Notes: generated from the letters alone by a model not told the origin. A stretch of DNA of 64,000 nucleotides from Cavia porcellus (GCF_034190915.1 NW_026947493.1:42588501-42652500), one strand, 5' to 3'. Counted from the first letter of the stretch, positions 22,975 through 35,872 are shown. Numbers and translations are program-made.

Positions 22975-23310
22975 ATATGTTATGGTTTGTCTGGGTGCCC
23001 CCCTCAAAGCCTCACATAGTCATGGAGGCTGCTGAATCTAGCATTTGTGATTGATTCACTGTCTGGGATTTGGTATGAGTGCTACACCACCCGCCCAGGG
23101 TGAATAGCTGGCATGCAATATAAGGGAAGGAAGGAGACATGCTCTTCCCCTTTTGTTCCTTTTTTGCTCTTGTTGCTTGCAGCCAACATGAATACTTGCT
23201 CCTTATACTCATGCTACTCTGCCTTGGAGAGCTAAAAAAAAAATCTTTCCTTCCTTAATTTGGGTGTCAGCTATTTTGTCTCAGCAATGAGAGAAAATTA
23301 ACTAAGAATT
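22975..23310 (+). mobile_element. LTR-like dispersed repeat (MaLR type?)
   Basis: Starts near TATGGTTTGTCTGGGTG and ends with 'gggtgtcagctattttgtct' plus 'agcaatgaga'. This shares the start and end blocks of the copies at 3440 and 48400. Confidence 0.55.
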
Positions 23311-25029
23311 AGTGTACTTATTTGTATTTGACAAAGATGATTTATTCATTCATAAAAACAAATCTGAACAAATATTTGCCAGTAATTATAGAAGTTTGTA
23401 CCTGACACTGGCCTAAGTTCTTTATATTGATTCACTCAATACTCCCAACAACCTACCAGTACTATCACCATGATCCATTCAAATTTTTCAGAGTAAGAAA
23501 CAAAAACACAGAAAGGATAAGTAACGGTCCAGATCACCTACCTGAGGTGTAGGTGAGGGTAGAGCAAGTGGATTCCTTCAGACCATAATATTACTACTTC
23601 ATATTGCCTCTGCAGAATAATCTTGTTTCTAGCTACCTACGTTCTTGAAAAATCAAGTTCGCTCCTTCTATATCCAGAGTTCTCTTATTTTTAAGAGAAA
23701 ATACTCTTACAGCACAGGGATGAAGTTCAGTGGGAATGCCCTCCACTAAATCCCTATTATATAACAGCAACAACAACAACTCTCCTTGGTATTTACCACT
23801 CTTTTCAAAGACCCTCAAAAACTCACGGAGACTCCACCATGGAATCTCCCTTACTTCTCAAGAGCAAGTTGGGAGACTTCCTCTGTCTTCTCCTGTTGCT
23901 TTCCTCCCTTCCTCCTTTTCCCATCATTATCACCTTCTCCTCCTCTTCTCTTTCTTTTTCACTTCCCCCATCCTCACTGCCTTCAGTGTCTCAAGTGGGG
24001 ATTCCTTACAGACCTAGTGTCTGAGTCTCTGCCACTTTCTCTTACCTGACCAACCAATAGCTGCAATATTGTGAGTGAAAAACTAAAATTTTTAATTTTA
24101 AAAGCAATTATAGAATGGTTCATTGTGAACAATTATGGAGGCGGAGGTGTAGCTCAGTGGTATATACTTAGCCTATGCAAGGCTTTGGGCTCTATCCCCA
24201 GCACCAAAAATAAATTTTAAATATTATTCTGAAAATTCTGATAAAGTTCTTGCCATAAGTTTCTGTGATGTTTAGCCTAGTACTAAGAAAACTTTTAAGC
24301 ATATCTTAAAGCAGCAAATCTATGCACACAGCTTATTATGAGCCAACCACTACCCTAAGGGTTTCATTTAAATTGACTCATACAAACCTTGCAGCAACCT
24401 TCTGAAGTCAATACTATTATTATCATTTCCCATTTCACAGGTGGGAAAGTTAGGGATGACAGAGAGCCATTAATGAACTCATTAGTATCAATAATAGAAT
24501 AATTAGCATTTAGAATCAAGTAGTTTTGCTCTAAACTCTACTTAATTACTATACCATTCTGGTGCCCTAAAACATATTTGAATTCTGTAAAGTTAGATAT
24601 AACTGCTTTTAAAATGACAAAATAGTATAAAATGGTCTAATTTGTCCCTCTCTACTTGAAGAAAATATCATAGGTTTATAAATCCAAGTTAATATTCCTG
24701 TCCTATTATTCTAAGTCTGTAAAATTAGGATGTGAAGATGATTATTATATGTAATTTCAATACCATTCATACAATGAGATACAAAATCTTTTCATGACTT
24801 TAAATATTATCTATTCATAATAAAAGTGAAATTATGTCTAATTTCTCCATTATACAGAATCAGGTACAAATTGTGATGTTTCTATTAGTAAAAATATCCC
24901 ATCCTTCTGTCAAGACTACTAAATTAGCAATCTTTTATCATTTCTTCACAGTACAAAGGAAATACAATTTGGCAAACTGTAACTTTTTAAGGAACTTTAA
25001 TATTTGCTGCCCTTTAAAGTAAGGAATAT
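23311..25029. other. Intergenic sequence with MIR and ID fragments
   Basis: Holds MIR-like fragments at about 23390-23560 and 24330-24560, each with the 'ctcacaacaacc..tattat' type of core in decayed form, and an ID SINE at 24141-24215. Otherwise nothing recognisable. Pyrimidine-rich sequence at 23880-23980 creates spurious long ORFs. Confidence 0.5.
24141..24215 (+). mobile_element. ID-type SINE
   Basis: Well-preserved GGTGTAGCTCAGTGGTAT A-box region and GGGCTCTATCCCCAGCACC, followed by an A-rich tail. Confidence 0.8.
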
Positions 25030-25225
25030 TGCTCAGCATGGTGGTGCATCCCTATAATCCTAGCATTGTGGGAGCCAGAGGCAGAAGCACTGCAAGTTCA
25101 AGACCAGTCTGAGAAACACAGAGAGAGATTGTCTCAAAGAAATAATTTTACAAATTGGTGTGGAGATGAAACTCAGTGGAAATGCTTTGCATTCAGTCCC
25201 TAGTACAGTGATATGATGATGATAA
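25030..25225 (+). mobile_element. B1-ID composite SINE
   Basis: A B1-like half ('agcatggtggtgcatccc', 'caagttcaagaccagtctg') is followed at 25155 by an ID-like half ('gatgaaactcagtgg', 'cattcagtccctagtac') and a GAT-rich tail. The B1-ID order resembles the dimeric SINEs known from several non-murid rodents. Confidence 0.65.
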
Positions 25226-25624
25226 TGATACAGATGAAGCTGATACAGATAGCTGAGGAATCTGAGTGCACTTGTGGTTCTTTGTGTATTACGTATACTT
25301 GTTCCACAGCAATTTATTTTACTTCTGGTTGTTAGTTTGCCACTGTAAGAAGCACAGTGTCTTCTGCCTTCTGGATCTATTGTTCTTTCTCTGTCATGTG
25401 AAAAAATTTTCCACCACATTCTCCTCCCACCCCATTTCACACCTTGGGAAAGATGTAAAGTAAACAAAATGATAACCTGACTTTATCTGAATGTGAAAGT
25501 GCATATGAGATTGTAGGGATCTAGGAGCCCCAGGGATTGAAGTTTGGTCTCACTGTCTCCCTGTAATACAAAAGACTTGTTAATATCCTTAAAGTAAATG
25601 GGGATTGCCCCCCACCAAAAAAAA

Positions 25625-25690
25625 TCTACTTATGTATCTATCTATCTATCTTCATTCCTTTTTTTCCTTCCTTCCTTCTTTCTTTCTTAT
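25625..25690. repeat. (TATC)n / (TTCC)n simple repeat
   Basis: Tetranucleotide runs leading into the T-rich tail of the neighbouring minus-strand SINE. Confidence 0.8.
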
Positions 25691-25806
25691 TTTATTTTTT
25701 ATTTTGAGACAGTTTCACTATGTAGTTCAGGCAGGCCTTGAACTTGTGGCCATTCTTTTGCCACAGCCTCCTTCGATTACAGACATGCACTATTATCTCC
25801 AGCTTC
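25691..25806 (-). mobile_element. B1-type SINE
   Basis: Antisense B1: TTTTGAGACAG near the start, then 'caggccttgaacttgtgg' and 'gattacagacatgcac'. Confidence 0.8.
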
Positions 25807-27309
25807 AATAAATCTTTCAATGTAATGATTTGGCAGATAATTCAGGATTTAGTTCAGTTTAATAATAATAATCCTCATTAATCTCAGATTCCATATTTGT
25901 AGATTTGTACAGGAGGAAAAAAAACTTCCTCTTGCAGACTATAGGGGAAAAAAAATTTCTACCTGTTCCTTTTGCTTAAATTTACCTGTAAATAAAAAAA
26001 AATACCTTTCTTATTTATTGAAAGACATGCATTGACCAAGAAAAGCCATGTGCTACCCAGTATACCTGAGTTTGAACAAGCCAATTTTTTCTCTCTCTTA
26101 ACTGTAACAAGTATTCTTTACATGGTTTATTTAGTGCCATTTTTTAAGAAATGTTTGTGTTTTTGCTTATTTTCTGGTTTAAAATGACCCACTTTAGCAT
26201 ACTAAAGTACTATCAATTGCTCCTAAGTATAAGAACCAGTTATGAGCAAGAGGCCTTATGAAAATGTGTGTCCCATGAGGTTCCTTCAGATAGCACTTAC
26301 AGGTGGGTTATCAAGACCTCAAGATTAAATGAATCAACAATGCATAATACAGTTTTTCCAAATACACATAAAACAAGGTTATATACTGAAGAAACTGATG
26401 AAATATTGTAATCAGAGACTTGCAGGGGACCTAACTCTGAATGTTTCTTGAAATAGTGCCAAAGCACTTTTCACAGTACCTCTATAAAACCCAACAGAGA
26501 GAATAATGCGAAGTGACTGACCTCCCCTGGAATTCCCTTTAAAAAAATCTTGAAAACACTACCTTTACCTTTCTGGGTTTTTTTTTCACAAACATACTTC
26601 TTTAAGACAGTGCATCGATAGAGAAAGCAATGGACACAGAATTTTTAAACCTAGCTCAGCCCAGCTTCTCCAACTTATATGATCAATGATCATCCTGAAT
26701 AAAGTATAAAACTTTCTGGGTAAATGTTTCCTGAGCAGAAAGATAGAACTTGAAAGCTCTTTAAAATGCTTGTGTATGAGGTATTATTTTTTAGGTTGAA
26801 CAATGACTTTTTTTTTCTTCAGGTATCACAGAGTATTGCTGTATTGCCTCAAAGAAACACTGTTTAAGATTTTACCTTTGATTTTTTGAGATGAGAATAG
26901 GGTTCCTATTAATGAAATACTTTGTTATTTTCAAAATGTCCCAATTGTTGTCTGACCTTTTCTGGTGTCAGAAGCTGCTTTTTAGCATTCTTTCTTCCAA
27001 GATGGCAGCCAATCCTCCAGTCTCCCAACTTAAGCGTCCAAACAGGCCAGAGAAACAAAACAATATCAAGCAGAATCCTGACCACAACTGAAGAGATCCG
27101 AGAGCTTATCTGACACTGCTCAACCCTGTTTCCTTAAGAGAAGCATTTCATATTTTTCGGTACCAGTTCCTTCATTGTAAAGCAATTTTTATAAGATACT
27201 GCCTGTACTGGATGGTAATTATGGGACTCTATGTTCTATAAATATTATATAACTTACATACGGCTAAACAAAAATGCAAGTTTCTTACTCCTTATCATCC
27301 CTGTACATT
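25807..27309. other. Intergenic sequence, no gene seen
   Basis: AT-rich, with poly-A and poly-T runs. I recognise no exon or repeat. Open frames around 26891-27113 lack any family resemblance. Confidence 0.45.
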
Positions 27310-27500
27310 ATTAGCTTGCTAGGGCTGCCATAACAAAATACTGCAGGTTGACTGGTATTAATAGTAGAAAGTTTATTTTCTCACAATTTTGGAGACTACA
27401 AATCCAAGAACAATGTGTCAGCAGATTAATTTCTTCTGAAACCTCTCCTTGTGTGGCAACAAAGAGTCACAAATAAGTTGTGGTCAGAGATCTACACGAA
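27310..27500 (-). mobile_element. MLT1-like LTR remnant
   Basis: 'agggctgccataacaaaata' and 'gtttattttctcacaatttt' are antisense to the 3' end of MLT1-type LTRs. Confidence 0.65.
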
Positions 27501-27556
27501 CAGAGAAGAGCCATATAACTATATAGTAATGTATAAATATATATAAATATTAGAAA

Positions 27557-27718
27557 GCAGTGGCCAGGTGTGGTGGCACATGCTATAATCCCAGCACTCA
27601 TGAGGCTGAGGCAGGAAGATTGTTGTGAGTTCAAGACCATCCCGGGCTACAAAGTGAGTTCAAGTCTAGCCTGAACTGCATAGTGAGACCTTATCTCAAA
27701 ACGAGGGGAAAAAAAAAA
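27557..27718 (+). mobile_element. B1-type SINE with 8-bp target-site duplication
   Basis: GGCCAGGTGTGGTGGCACA start, internal 'ccagcctg'-type duplication and an A-rich tail. ATTAGAAA occurs on both sides (27549-27556 and 27719-27726). Confidence 0.88.
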
Positions 27719-27726
27719 ATTAGAAA

Positions 27727-28049
27727 ATGAAGAAGACCACATTAGCACATTGATTACAGAGGAAAGCACCCAGAGAAACAAAGGGAAGAATCGACTTCAG
27801 CATCCTGCTGAGGGCTTTCAGCTGACAGTGGTGAGTTGTCACTGCCCCACACTCCAGTTTTTCCAGTCAGAGTGTCTTAAAGTAGAGGGTCTCCAGTCAG
27901 ACTCAGACAAAGGGCACTCTCAAGACTATCTGTATATAAAAGTTTTCCACAAAGGAAATATTGGTTTTGGTTTTTTTTTAATCTATGAGGAATGGCAGGC
28001 AGCTGATTTCATTCAGCAAATACTTGTGTTTCAATGACTTTCACTATTT
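27727..28049. other. Intergenic sequence, no gene seen
   Basis: No recognised feature. Confidence 0.4.
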
Positions 28050-29520
28050 TAACCCTTTCCCTGACATTCAACCCCTGAGTCAGCAGAATGCATGGTGTAA
28101 GCCAAAATACACAGATGTACAGTCATGTTGTATATCTTTTTGATTATATAAAACATATACCAGTTAAACATACTGAGTAGTACTAAAACAATACAGAATA
28201 GCAATAAGGAATTGAGCAAAGATTGAGAGTAACACTGCACAGAAATAGATTTTAAAAAGAAATTGTACCAGTAATGATTAGTAACAATTATAAGCTATAT
28301 CTTTAAATTGTCCACTAACTTTATGGGTCTGTAGCAGAGATAAGAGTTTAGGAATCTAGGTAAAGGATAATTCATCTATCTAGTCTGGGGACAAATAAAG
28401 CATGTCATCCATTTAGTAGACCATCTAGAGATGTTGTAAATGTCTCAAGAAAGGGGAACTCAGACCCATTAGCACTAATTTAGTCACATTACTGCCAGCA
28501 GAAGTCATCTGTTGAACACAACACAGAGACACTGTAGGAACATAAGTTCAACAGTATGCCAGCAATGTCTGCTGGTCACATTACTGTTGGCAGAATACAC
28601 GAGTCCCACTTCACATAATACAGAATAGTTACATACAAATTACTAGAATGTTGAAAGCATGGTTTCATTTTTCTGATTAATGTTAAACAATTTGGCCCTT
28701 TATTAGTAAGTATGCAATTATCTAATTGATGAGTTATATTTTTAACATCCATATATTTTTAATGATTTGAGGAACCATAAAATGTTAACAATAACAGACA
28801 GCACATGAAAAGGACACAGCTCAGAGACACTGTGTAGAATGTACATTTTAATAGTACCCCAACAGTGTCTTCTGTACATATAAATTTAAGAGTATTAGTC
28901 CAAATATGGCATTAAATGTTCAGTTAGCAAAGAAGTAAAGTTGATTGGCAGCACAAGTAAAACTGTCCTGTTGGCAAGGAGCAATGCTGTTCTTATGTCC
29001 AGAGATACTCTCAGTTGATCTTGACAAAGTTCCTGGAGTCCAAGAGTGGCTACATAGCAGGAGCAAAAGGCTGTATATTAGGCAAAGCTATTCCCAAAGG
29101 AAAAGATGGTTAGTAGCACAAACTCAGGATCATCTTGAACTGAACACATAACATTCACAGTGTTGTCGAGGCCTCCTGTTATAATTTTGGTGGCCCTCAG
29201 CTTACCAGCATGGTGTCTTATACAGAAAGTAGTCCACAAGGAGAGCAGAGGTTTGCATTTGGCCTTGCAGCAATGAACCAGGCAGTAGGCCATATTAGCC
29301 CTGCTTTGATGCTCTGAGCCACATGTTCTCAGTCCTTACCACCGTCATTGGTGGGCAGGTGGTTCAATGGGCTGTGGCAGTAAAGGCAACAGTAGCCTTG
29401 CAGGTGGGAAATGTGGCAGTGGTGGCAGTGATGGTGACGACAGCTGTGGCAACTGTGCTGGTGGGTGGGCACATGGGCTCAGACTAGAGGTGAGCAACTA
29501 TAGTGGTGGCCCCATTGCAA
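28050..29520 (-). repeat. Unassigned composite repeat: GC-rich part and AT-rich part
   Basis: The right side (28945-29520) is GC-rich and unlike its flanks. The left side is AT-rich and contains two related blocks about 330 bp apart, both with AGAGACACTGT (28526 and 28824 regions) and a 'tctgct/tctgta' block. A minus-strand ORF of 71 codons (29293-29078) contains KIITGGLDNTVNV, which faintly recalls a WD-repeat; I do not consider that proven. The GC-then-AT layout on minus resembles 33060-31960. Confidence 0.35.
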
Positions 29521-30618
29521 ATCTTTTTATTTTAATCATTACACAATACAGTCCCATTTGTCCATTTTTTTAGCAAGTTGTAAGTATGGAAAGTGATCCC
29601 AACCCAGACTATCATACACAATGTATTTAACAATGTATTCCTTTAAAAAGTGGCATCTTGTCTTAGTGGATTCTCATGACTATGCCAATTTGTGACCACA
29701 AGGAGTCACAAGATCTGGCCACAGAAATCTGAGGTTTGGATCAACACATATAGCGATGGGCCACACAATGATTTTAAAGAGATGAAATCAGTTTATTATA
29801 AAAGTACCACAAATACGAGCATAGTTAAACAATATATAGCCATACATCAAGGCAGGAGACAGCACCAAAGATGAAGGAGTATCTTCTGGGGAAGGATCTT
29901 GCATGAGACAGCCTTCAGGAGGGAGAGAGAAAATGCCACATTACGTCTAGCTTCTCAGTTTCTTAAGTACTGAGTTCAGAAATGGTGGTTTGGTGCCAAC
30001 AGATTTGCACGGCAGGAGAAATCACTTCCATCCTTGGATACAGCCTAGGAGTGGTCAGTCCTTTGGGTGTTAAGTTATCTTTATAAACTCTTCTCAGAAG
30101 ACAATCAGCCTCCCTACAGGAAGGCAAGTAGCTGAGGTCATTTCATCAATCGTATGTACTCCAGATGATTCTCATCATTTTCTTACACCTTGCCTTTCCA
30201 ATGTCTGTCTTCTTCCTATGCCTTACATGGCCTATGCTAGCTCTGTTTGAATCTCCTCTTTTTTTATAACAGTCACATTAGATTAAGGCCTACAATAAAG
30301 ATTCCATTTTTAACTTAAGTAACTCTTTAAAGATTATATGTGCAAATCTCATTCTGAAATATAGGAGTTAAGGCTTTGATACACAAGTGTGCATGAGGAG
30401 ATGGTGACATAGTTCAACTCCTAATGTATACCACCAATTTCTTTAAAAGATTTAAATTTGACTTATATTTGGGCCATATTTCTTTATAAACCTTTTGCAC
30501 TTTTTAGAAATCCCTATGTAATTTTGTTTTGTGTTTTTGAGAAAACTAATATGTGCCTTTATCATCTCTAAGGTTTTTCAAATTCTTGATCACACTACTA
30601 CTGTACAAAAGTCCTTTT
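29521..30618. other. Intergenic sequence, no gene seen
   Basis: Mixed composition; no recognised exon or repeat family. Confidence 0.4.
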
Positions 30619-30697
30619 TTTAAAACCAGGAATCAAACTCATGACCTTGAACTTGCCAAGCAGGTGCTTACACCACTGAGCTAAATCTCCAGTTCTC
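30619..30697 (-). mobile_element. ID-type SINE
   Basis: T-run followed by 'aaccaggaatcaaactcatg' and 'ccactgagctaaatctcc', the antisense of an ID element. Confidence 0.75.
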
Positions 30698-30944
30698 CAT
30701 TTTCTTCTTGAAAGATAGTACCTCCAATCTCTGACCTGCCCATCCCTGGTTTGTCCTGATTGCTTTCTTAGCCTACTGTGTCATGGTTATATTAGTGCAT
30801 TTGTCAGAATTTTAGTACTATATTGAATGTTTTTAGTCAGTCTAGCTTTATAAAGATTGGTTTAACTTTCAGTTTTGATGACTGAGAGTCCAAGCATGGC
30901 ACAATCTGTAGTTATAGCAACCATAGCAAATGACAGAGCAATTG

Positions 30945-31170
30945 TGATAGTGAGAAGAAGAATCACATCTCTAAACAGGAAGCCAGAGAGAAACAGAGAT
31001 CCCATAATCCCTTCCACAGATGTGACCCCAAGACCTAGGAACTTCTTCCTAGGCTCTGCTTCTTAAAGGCCCCACTACTACCTTCTAATATCACCACCCT
31101 AGGAACCAAGCTTCCAACATGTAAATCTTTAGGAGGACAAATAACATCCAAACAATAGTAACTGTCAGCC
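30945..31170 (-). mobile_element. MaLR-like LTR remnant
   Basis: 'aaaggccccactactacctt' followed by 'ctaatatcaccaccctagg' is the antisense of the conserved 5' half of MLT/MST-type LTRs. Confidence 0.6.
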
Positions 31171-31959
31171 TGAGATTTATTTTTCTTGAGTTCCTGGGTT
31201 GATTCTTTTTTCTTTTACATCTTGTAACTTCCTTTTACTTGGACTTTATTCTGTCTTGAAGAAGTACATTTGTGGCACAGACTGACATGCTGTTAGATTG
31301 CCTTTCAGGAAGGACTCAAGTGCAAGCAGGACATAGTTGACAGCCAACAGGATCCTCTATAAGCAGTGATGACAAAACTTTTTGAGACTAAGTGCCAAGT
31401 TGCAACCCAAAATCCACTTATGTATTACAAAGTAAGAATATTTCAATTAAACATGAATACTGAGGTTATAGTTTAGGAAAAATAACTCTACATTAACATC
31501 TTTTGACTTCAAAGAAAAACACAATAATATTCATGCTATAGGTTTGCCAGCACTGCTTTTGAGACTCCTCTAAAGGGAAATCTTTGCTCTGGAGCTACCA
31601 AGAGGGCTGACCGACACTTTTCTAGGTCAGCATCACTCTAATAGCTACCCTTAGCCAATCCTATATATTTCCCCTTCTCCATAGATGTCACCACCCAGCA
31701 AAATTTTGTATTCTAATTCTCTTCCTGCTTCAGCTCTCTGAATAACAAAATCGATATGACATCCTCTAGCTGTATTTTTTATTTGTTTCAGAAAGAAATA
31801 ATGGAATTCAAACTTTAGAAGAACTGCTTGTCTCTGTATGCTATTGCTACCTTGACTAGATATTCAAATCTAGATTCAAAATTATTTCCCCACAGAACTT
31901 TAAGGCCTTGCTGTCCTATCTGCTATCATCCAGTATTCCTGATGAGCAGCCTTATCATC
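31171..31959. other. Intergenic sequence, no gene seen
   Basis: No recognised feature. Confidence 0.4.
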
Positions 31960-32480
31960 ATCTAACTATTCTTTTTTAGGTAGCCTATTTTTCCTTTTTG
32001 TTTTGTCCCCATCTATATAAGCTTTTCGGGTTTTACCTCTATCCTCACTGCTTTTAATTTGTTTTTTAATTTTAAAGAGAATAAAAACAACCAAAATAAA
32101 ACAGAATAAAGCTAATTTAAACAAACCAGTGTAATGACACAGGATTTCAAAACAATGCAAAATCAACAGTGGTTATTATAATGCTTCTTGTCTTCAAAAT
32201 AGCTGCAGATATCTTCAGACATAGTAAAAATCAAACAGAACACAATAGGATCAATAAAAACAAAGCAATGAATACAATAAAGGACTTCAAAACAAGACAA
32301 TAATAAATCCAAAATGGCTACCCTAATATATCTTATTTTCTTTGAAATAGCTGCCCATGCCATTGGATATAATAAAAAACAAAACAAAACAAATAAAACC
32401 CAAACCAACAAACAATGAAAATGATACTGGACTTCAAAACAAGACAATAAGAAATTTTAAAATGGCTACCACCTTCAGAA
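31960..32480 (-). mobile_element. AT-rich tandem-unit repeat (HAL1-like 3' region)
   Basis: Three units start with TTCAAAAC at 32146, 32286 and 32433 (spacing 140 and 147 bp). The later units carry CAAGACAATAA and AAATGGCTACC. The minus strand keeps a 94-residue ORF (32447-32163) in which the LSCFEV segment occurs twice, once per unit. Same family and orientation as 17325-17828 and 48837-49320. Confidence 0.65.
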
Positions 32481-33061
32481 GGAGATTCCCCCATAGTTAC
32501 CACAATGCGTATTGTTATCCTCTGAATAGGTGATCAGACTACTGGTTTTAGGCTTGCAAAGTCAGTGAAACACTAAACACTACAAGCATTGAACTGTATT
32601 CTACTTCAATAGCTATCATTGCAGTCAGTGTTTCTCTGAATCAGCCTGTTGCTTACGGTTGGGTAGCAGGGCTAGCTTGTTTCCTAGCCTGTATGCCAGA
32701 AAGGGTTGGCATCCCACACCAAGCCCTTTCTAGGCTTTCCCCACAGCAGCCCATGCATGGTACTGATTTGCAGGGATGGCTTGCTTTTTGGTGACTTGTT
32801 CTCATCCCTTGCAGTTCACAAATGGCACTGACTCATGGAGAAAGACAGGCATCTGGCTTCCCCCCAGTGGTCTGCACATGGCAGTGAGTCACAGGGAGGG
32901 GGCTCTCTTCTTGTTGGCTTCTTGTTCTGTTCCCCTGTAGTCCATGAATCAGTGCTTTTAAATTTCACAAGGCTGTGTCCAGGCACAGTTTTGGATGGCC
33001 CTTTTGAACCAATGAGTAGTGTCTTCCATCCCTTCCACTCCACTGTCTCTGCTTTCTTTTT
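32481..33061. repeat. GC-richer segment with a ~110-130-bp duplication
   Basis: Two related blocks at about 32740-32840 and 32862-32965 share a CATGG-CTGA/GTGA, CAGGGA, GGCTT-TT--TTG and CTTGTTCT pattern. Placement between an AT-rich HAL1-like region and an ORF-like A-rich segment suggests part of one degenerate retroelement. Confidence 0.4.
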
Positions 33062-33476
33062 CTAAATTCTTTTAGATAGTTTTTGCATCTTCTGGATCTC
33101 TCATTCATGATCTTATTTCTTTATTTTTTTTTTGTTTTCCATCATCTGATGTCTTAGAAGTTATTTTCCATTTTATTGTCTGAATCCTAATATTTGGTTT
33201 AGCATGATATATTATTTCTTTCAGCTCAGCAATGAGACTTTCAGTTTGTAAGAACTCTATTGTTCTCTACTTGCTCCTTTTAATATCACTGTGTTCTGGC
33301 TTTCATCATCGCAATACTCTCTTGGTTGTTCCTTTTGATACCCATGAGCATTTAAAAATATATTTGTGTTTCTTTCCTTTATGTTTCCTTCTGGGTCATT
33401 TACTTTGTTTATCTTTAACTTCCTTTTTTTAGGTTGTTGTTTCATCTTGAATGTATGGTAAACTTTTTTTTTCACT
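33062..33476 (-). pseudogene. Possible retroelement ORF fragment
   Basis: Minus strand is A-rich with a 72-codon ORF starting MKKKVYHTFKMKQQPKKRK and then further charged sequence broken by stops. Composition is like the N-terminal region of L1 ORF1, but I cannot align it with confidence. It could be unrelated. Confidence 0.3.
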
Positions 33477-35089
33477 TATGAAAGACTACAATGATTCATA
33501 TGTATAAAGTGGGTAGGTCCAAGGAATGAACAGCCCAAAATCCCCCAGGCTGCCAACTCAAGGAAGAACTTACTCTGAGAGTGGGGTGGTCTTCCTTTTC
33601 TTTCCATGTCTACTATTAGGCTCTGTGCTGTTTTTTTTTCCCCAGCCTGCACCTATTCCATAGCCCCCCACCAGGCAAATCTCTGTTTAAACATTTCTCC
33701 AGGTGGCTTGCTGCAACAGCTGCAAAATGTTGTAGAGGACAACTGCCCTCTGTGCTTGAAACTTCTTGGGAGTTCTACAGGGAGAATGGTTCTGTTTCTG
33801 CTAGACTGCAGAATATGTATTTTGAACTGTGATTTTCTCCATTCTGAGCCTTGTATCCATACGTTCGCTTTCCACATCCTAGAAATTCTCTAAAATCTAT
33901 GGTTTGCTAATTGTACCTACTATAGTTTTCCACGTTGGAAAATATATTTTTCCTTTTATTATCTTTTCAATGCACCCCTGGGAAGAAGGGGATACAATCA
34001 TATAGGCACAACCACACATGTAACCCTGACCCCTAGACACAAGCAGTGAATGTCTGAATGATGTCTGAACAGTGGAGGATACTGCAGTCAGAGTGGAGAA
34101 AGAGAAAGGTGCCTGTGGGTAACGGATTGAAGGATATAACTCAGGGACTTTCAGGGGAGGGGCCAGCACTATATTTCTACAATGGCACTACAGAAACAAG
34201 GCATTGAGAAAACACACACAGAGAGACAGAGAGAGAGGGAGAGAGAGACTTTTAATGAGGCAGTTACATTTCATTGTTTTCTAGAGACATCCCTATATCA
34301 CTATTATAAGTGTCTCTCTTGCTTACACTGGCTCAGTGTGGATTTTCTTTGCAAGTAAAAGAGCCAGAAATCATGCATATCTTACTCCGTTGAAATCTTT
34401 TACCTTCCTGACTATAGACAGATGGGGTGATGGTTTCCTTCACAGATCAATGTTGGTCAGGACCCGACCTCTATAGAGAATAAAATGCCTTCCTTGCCAC
34501 CCTCGTGAAACAAGGAAAAGGCAGAAACAAATCCCTGCTTTCTTCTTAACCTGATATATGACTTTGCCTATGAACTTGAGTAGAGGTGCAATACATCTCC
34601 CTAAAGTCCCACAAAGTTTATCTTTTCCTTTTTCACTTTGAGAAACCATATCCGTAAGCAGCCTTAACAAAACCACATCCCCACTTATAAGAGAACCCTT
34701 CTTTATCTCTTACTCCACATTTTTTTCTTCCCTGACTTAATATTTTTTAAAACTCTCACTTTCTAGAATTGGTATCTTATGAAGATATTCAACAAATAAC
34801 TCCAAATCCTGCCCCCAATAATATGATTCACGTAACAACAAAATAAAAATTTCTGTTGCTTGAGCCAACACCAGTCCTCTAGGTTAAAAGACTCTATAGT
34901 TAAAACTGCAAGGAGCCATTAACAACTAAGCCTCTCTCTGACTTTCCCAAAATAGGTCGACCAAGCGGGATTACAGGACTTTGTGGGAACTTTGTGGCAC
35001 TTTGTGAAAACAGAATTGTATGAAAAAGACCTCTTACATAACCTAACGTTTAGGTTTCTCCCTCTCCCTACATCATCAGGGCAGGTAGG
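33477..35089. other. Intergenic sequence, no gene seen
   Basis: Includes a (GA)n run at 34222-34247. Pieces at 34000-34180 and 34440-34690 have the compactness of LTR sequence but I cannot name a family. No exons seen. Confidence 0.4.
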
Positions 35090-35350
35090 GAGTTGTCTCC
35101 GGTGATTTCGGGACTGTACCGCCTTCAGATTACAGAAGCCAGCAGCTGGGGATGCAGGCGGCTCCCACAGGCCCGGCGGGAACCCACTTCCGGGTTTCCC
35201 TCCGCGCCGGCCGGAGACCTCACACAGGCTCCGCGGCTCTGAGCGCGGGTTACACTACCCAGATATGACTGCTAGCATTTGTAGTTTAGGGAGGGCGGGG
35301 TGGGGAACACTGGCGATCTTTAATTTTAAAAACCTCGGGTGACAAAAGCA

Positions 35351-35423
35351 CGAGCCAGGCAGGAGTCGAACCTACAATCTTCTGATCCGTAGTCAGACGC
35401 GTTATCCATTACGCCACTGGCCC
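35351..35423 (-). tRNA. tRNA-Arg (ACG)
   Basis: 73-nt cloverleaf on minus. The acceptor GGGCCAG pairs with CTGGCTC and the discriminator is G. The anticodon loop is CTACGGA with anticodon ACG, which is read as ICG after editing and decodes CGN arginine codons. The T stem GTAGG/CCTGC pairs fully, with one G-U, around TTCGACT. A TTTT Pol III terminator follows immediately on minus (35344-35347). CCA is not encoded, as usual for eukaryotes. The gene appears intact; expression is likely given the CpG-rich setting. Confidence 0.93.
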
Positions 35424-35781
35424 CTTGTGGAGTAAAGCCTAAGGGGCCTTCATGACAATCTGACAAGTCCGTACTTACAGTCACCCTGATGGCAACGCCA
35501 GCTGACAAAGAAAACGTGTGACAGGTAGCCGAGGGGGCCCACTGGGTCTCACAACTTTCGACCACCCTAGGTCGAGACACTGGAGTTAAAGAGTCGTTTC
35601 CGACAGCTCAGGCTCAGACGCCGCGCTACGTGGTCTTTTTGCGCATGCACACAACAGCATTCTGGTTTAGACCCGGCGCCGCGCTTTTGGGGTTGCGCAT
35701 GCTCAGTATCGTCTTGGCCAATGGGGGCCGCATTTGGACTCTTCTATGTGGAATTGCAAGGGCACAGACGACTCTCGAGTC

Positions 35782-35872
35782 CCTCCTATAGTTCAACTGA
35801 TAGAGGGTAAAGTTGTGGCTACAACCCTTGGCAGGAAAAGTGGCTAGGTTGCTTTCGACTCTGGCTGAAGGA
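35782..35872 (+). pseudogene. Decayed tRNA-Tyr copy
   Basis: Aligns along its length with the intact tRNA-Tyr at 36333: 'cctcctatag', 'ttcaactgatagag', a ~17-nt intron-like insert after 'ttgtgg', then 'ctaggttgct', 'ttcgactctggct' and 'gaagga'. The A and B boxes are mutated, the acceptor halves no longer pair, and the anticodon GTA has become GTG-like. It sits about 550 bp upstream in the same orientation, so it is read as an old tandem duplicate gone to pseudogene. Confidence 0.75.

Noticed and set aside
32835..33065. Possible gene in the GC-richer segment
   Set aside because: The frame overlaps an internal ~120-bp duplication, has no family match and lies between retroelement pieces.
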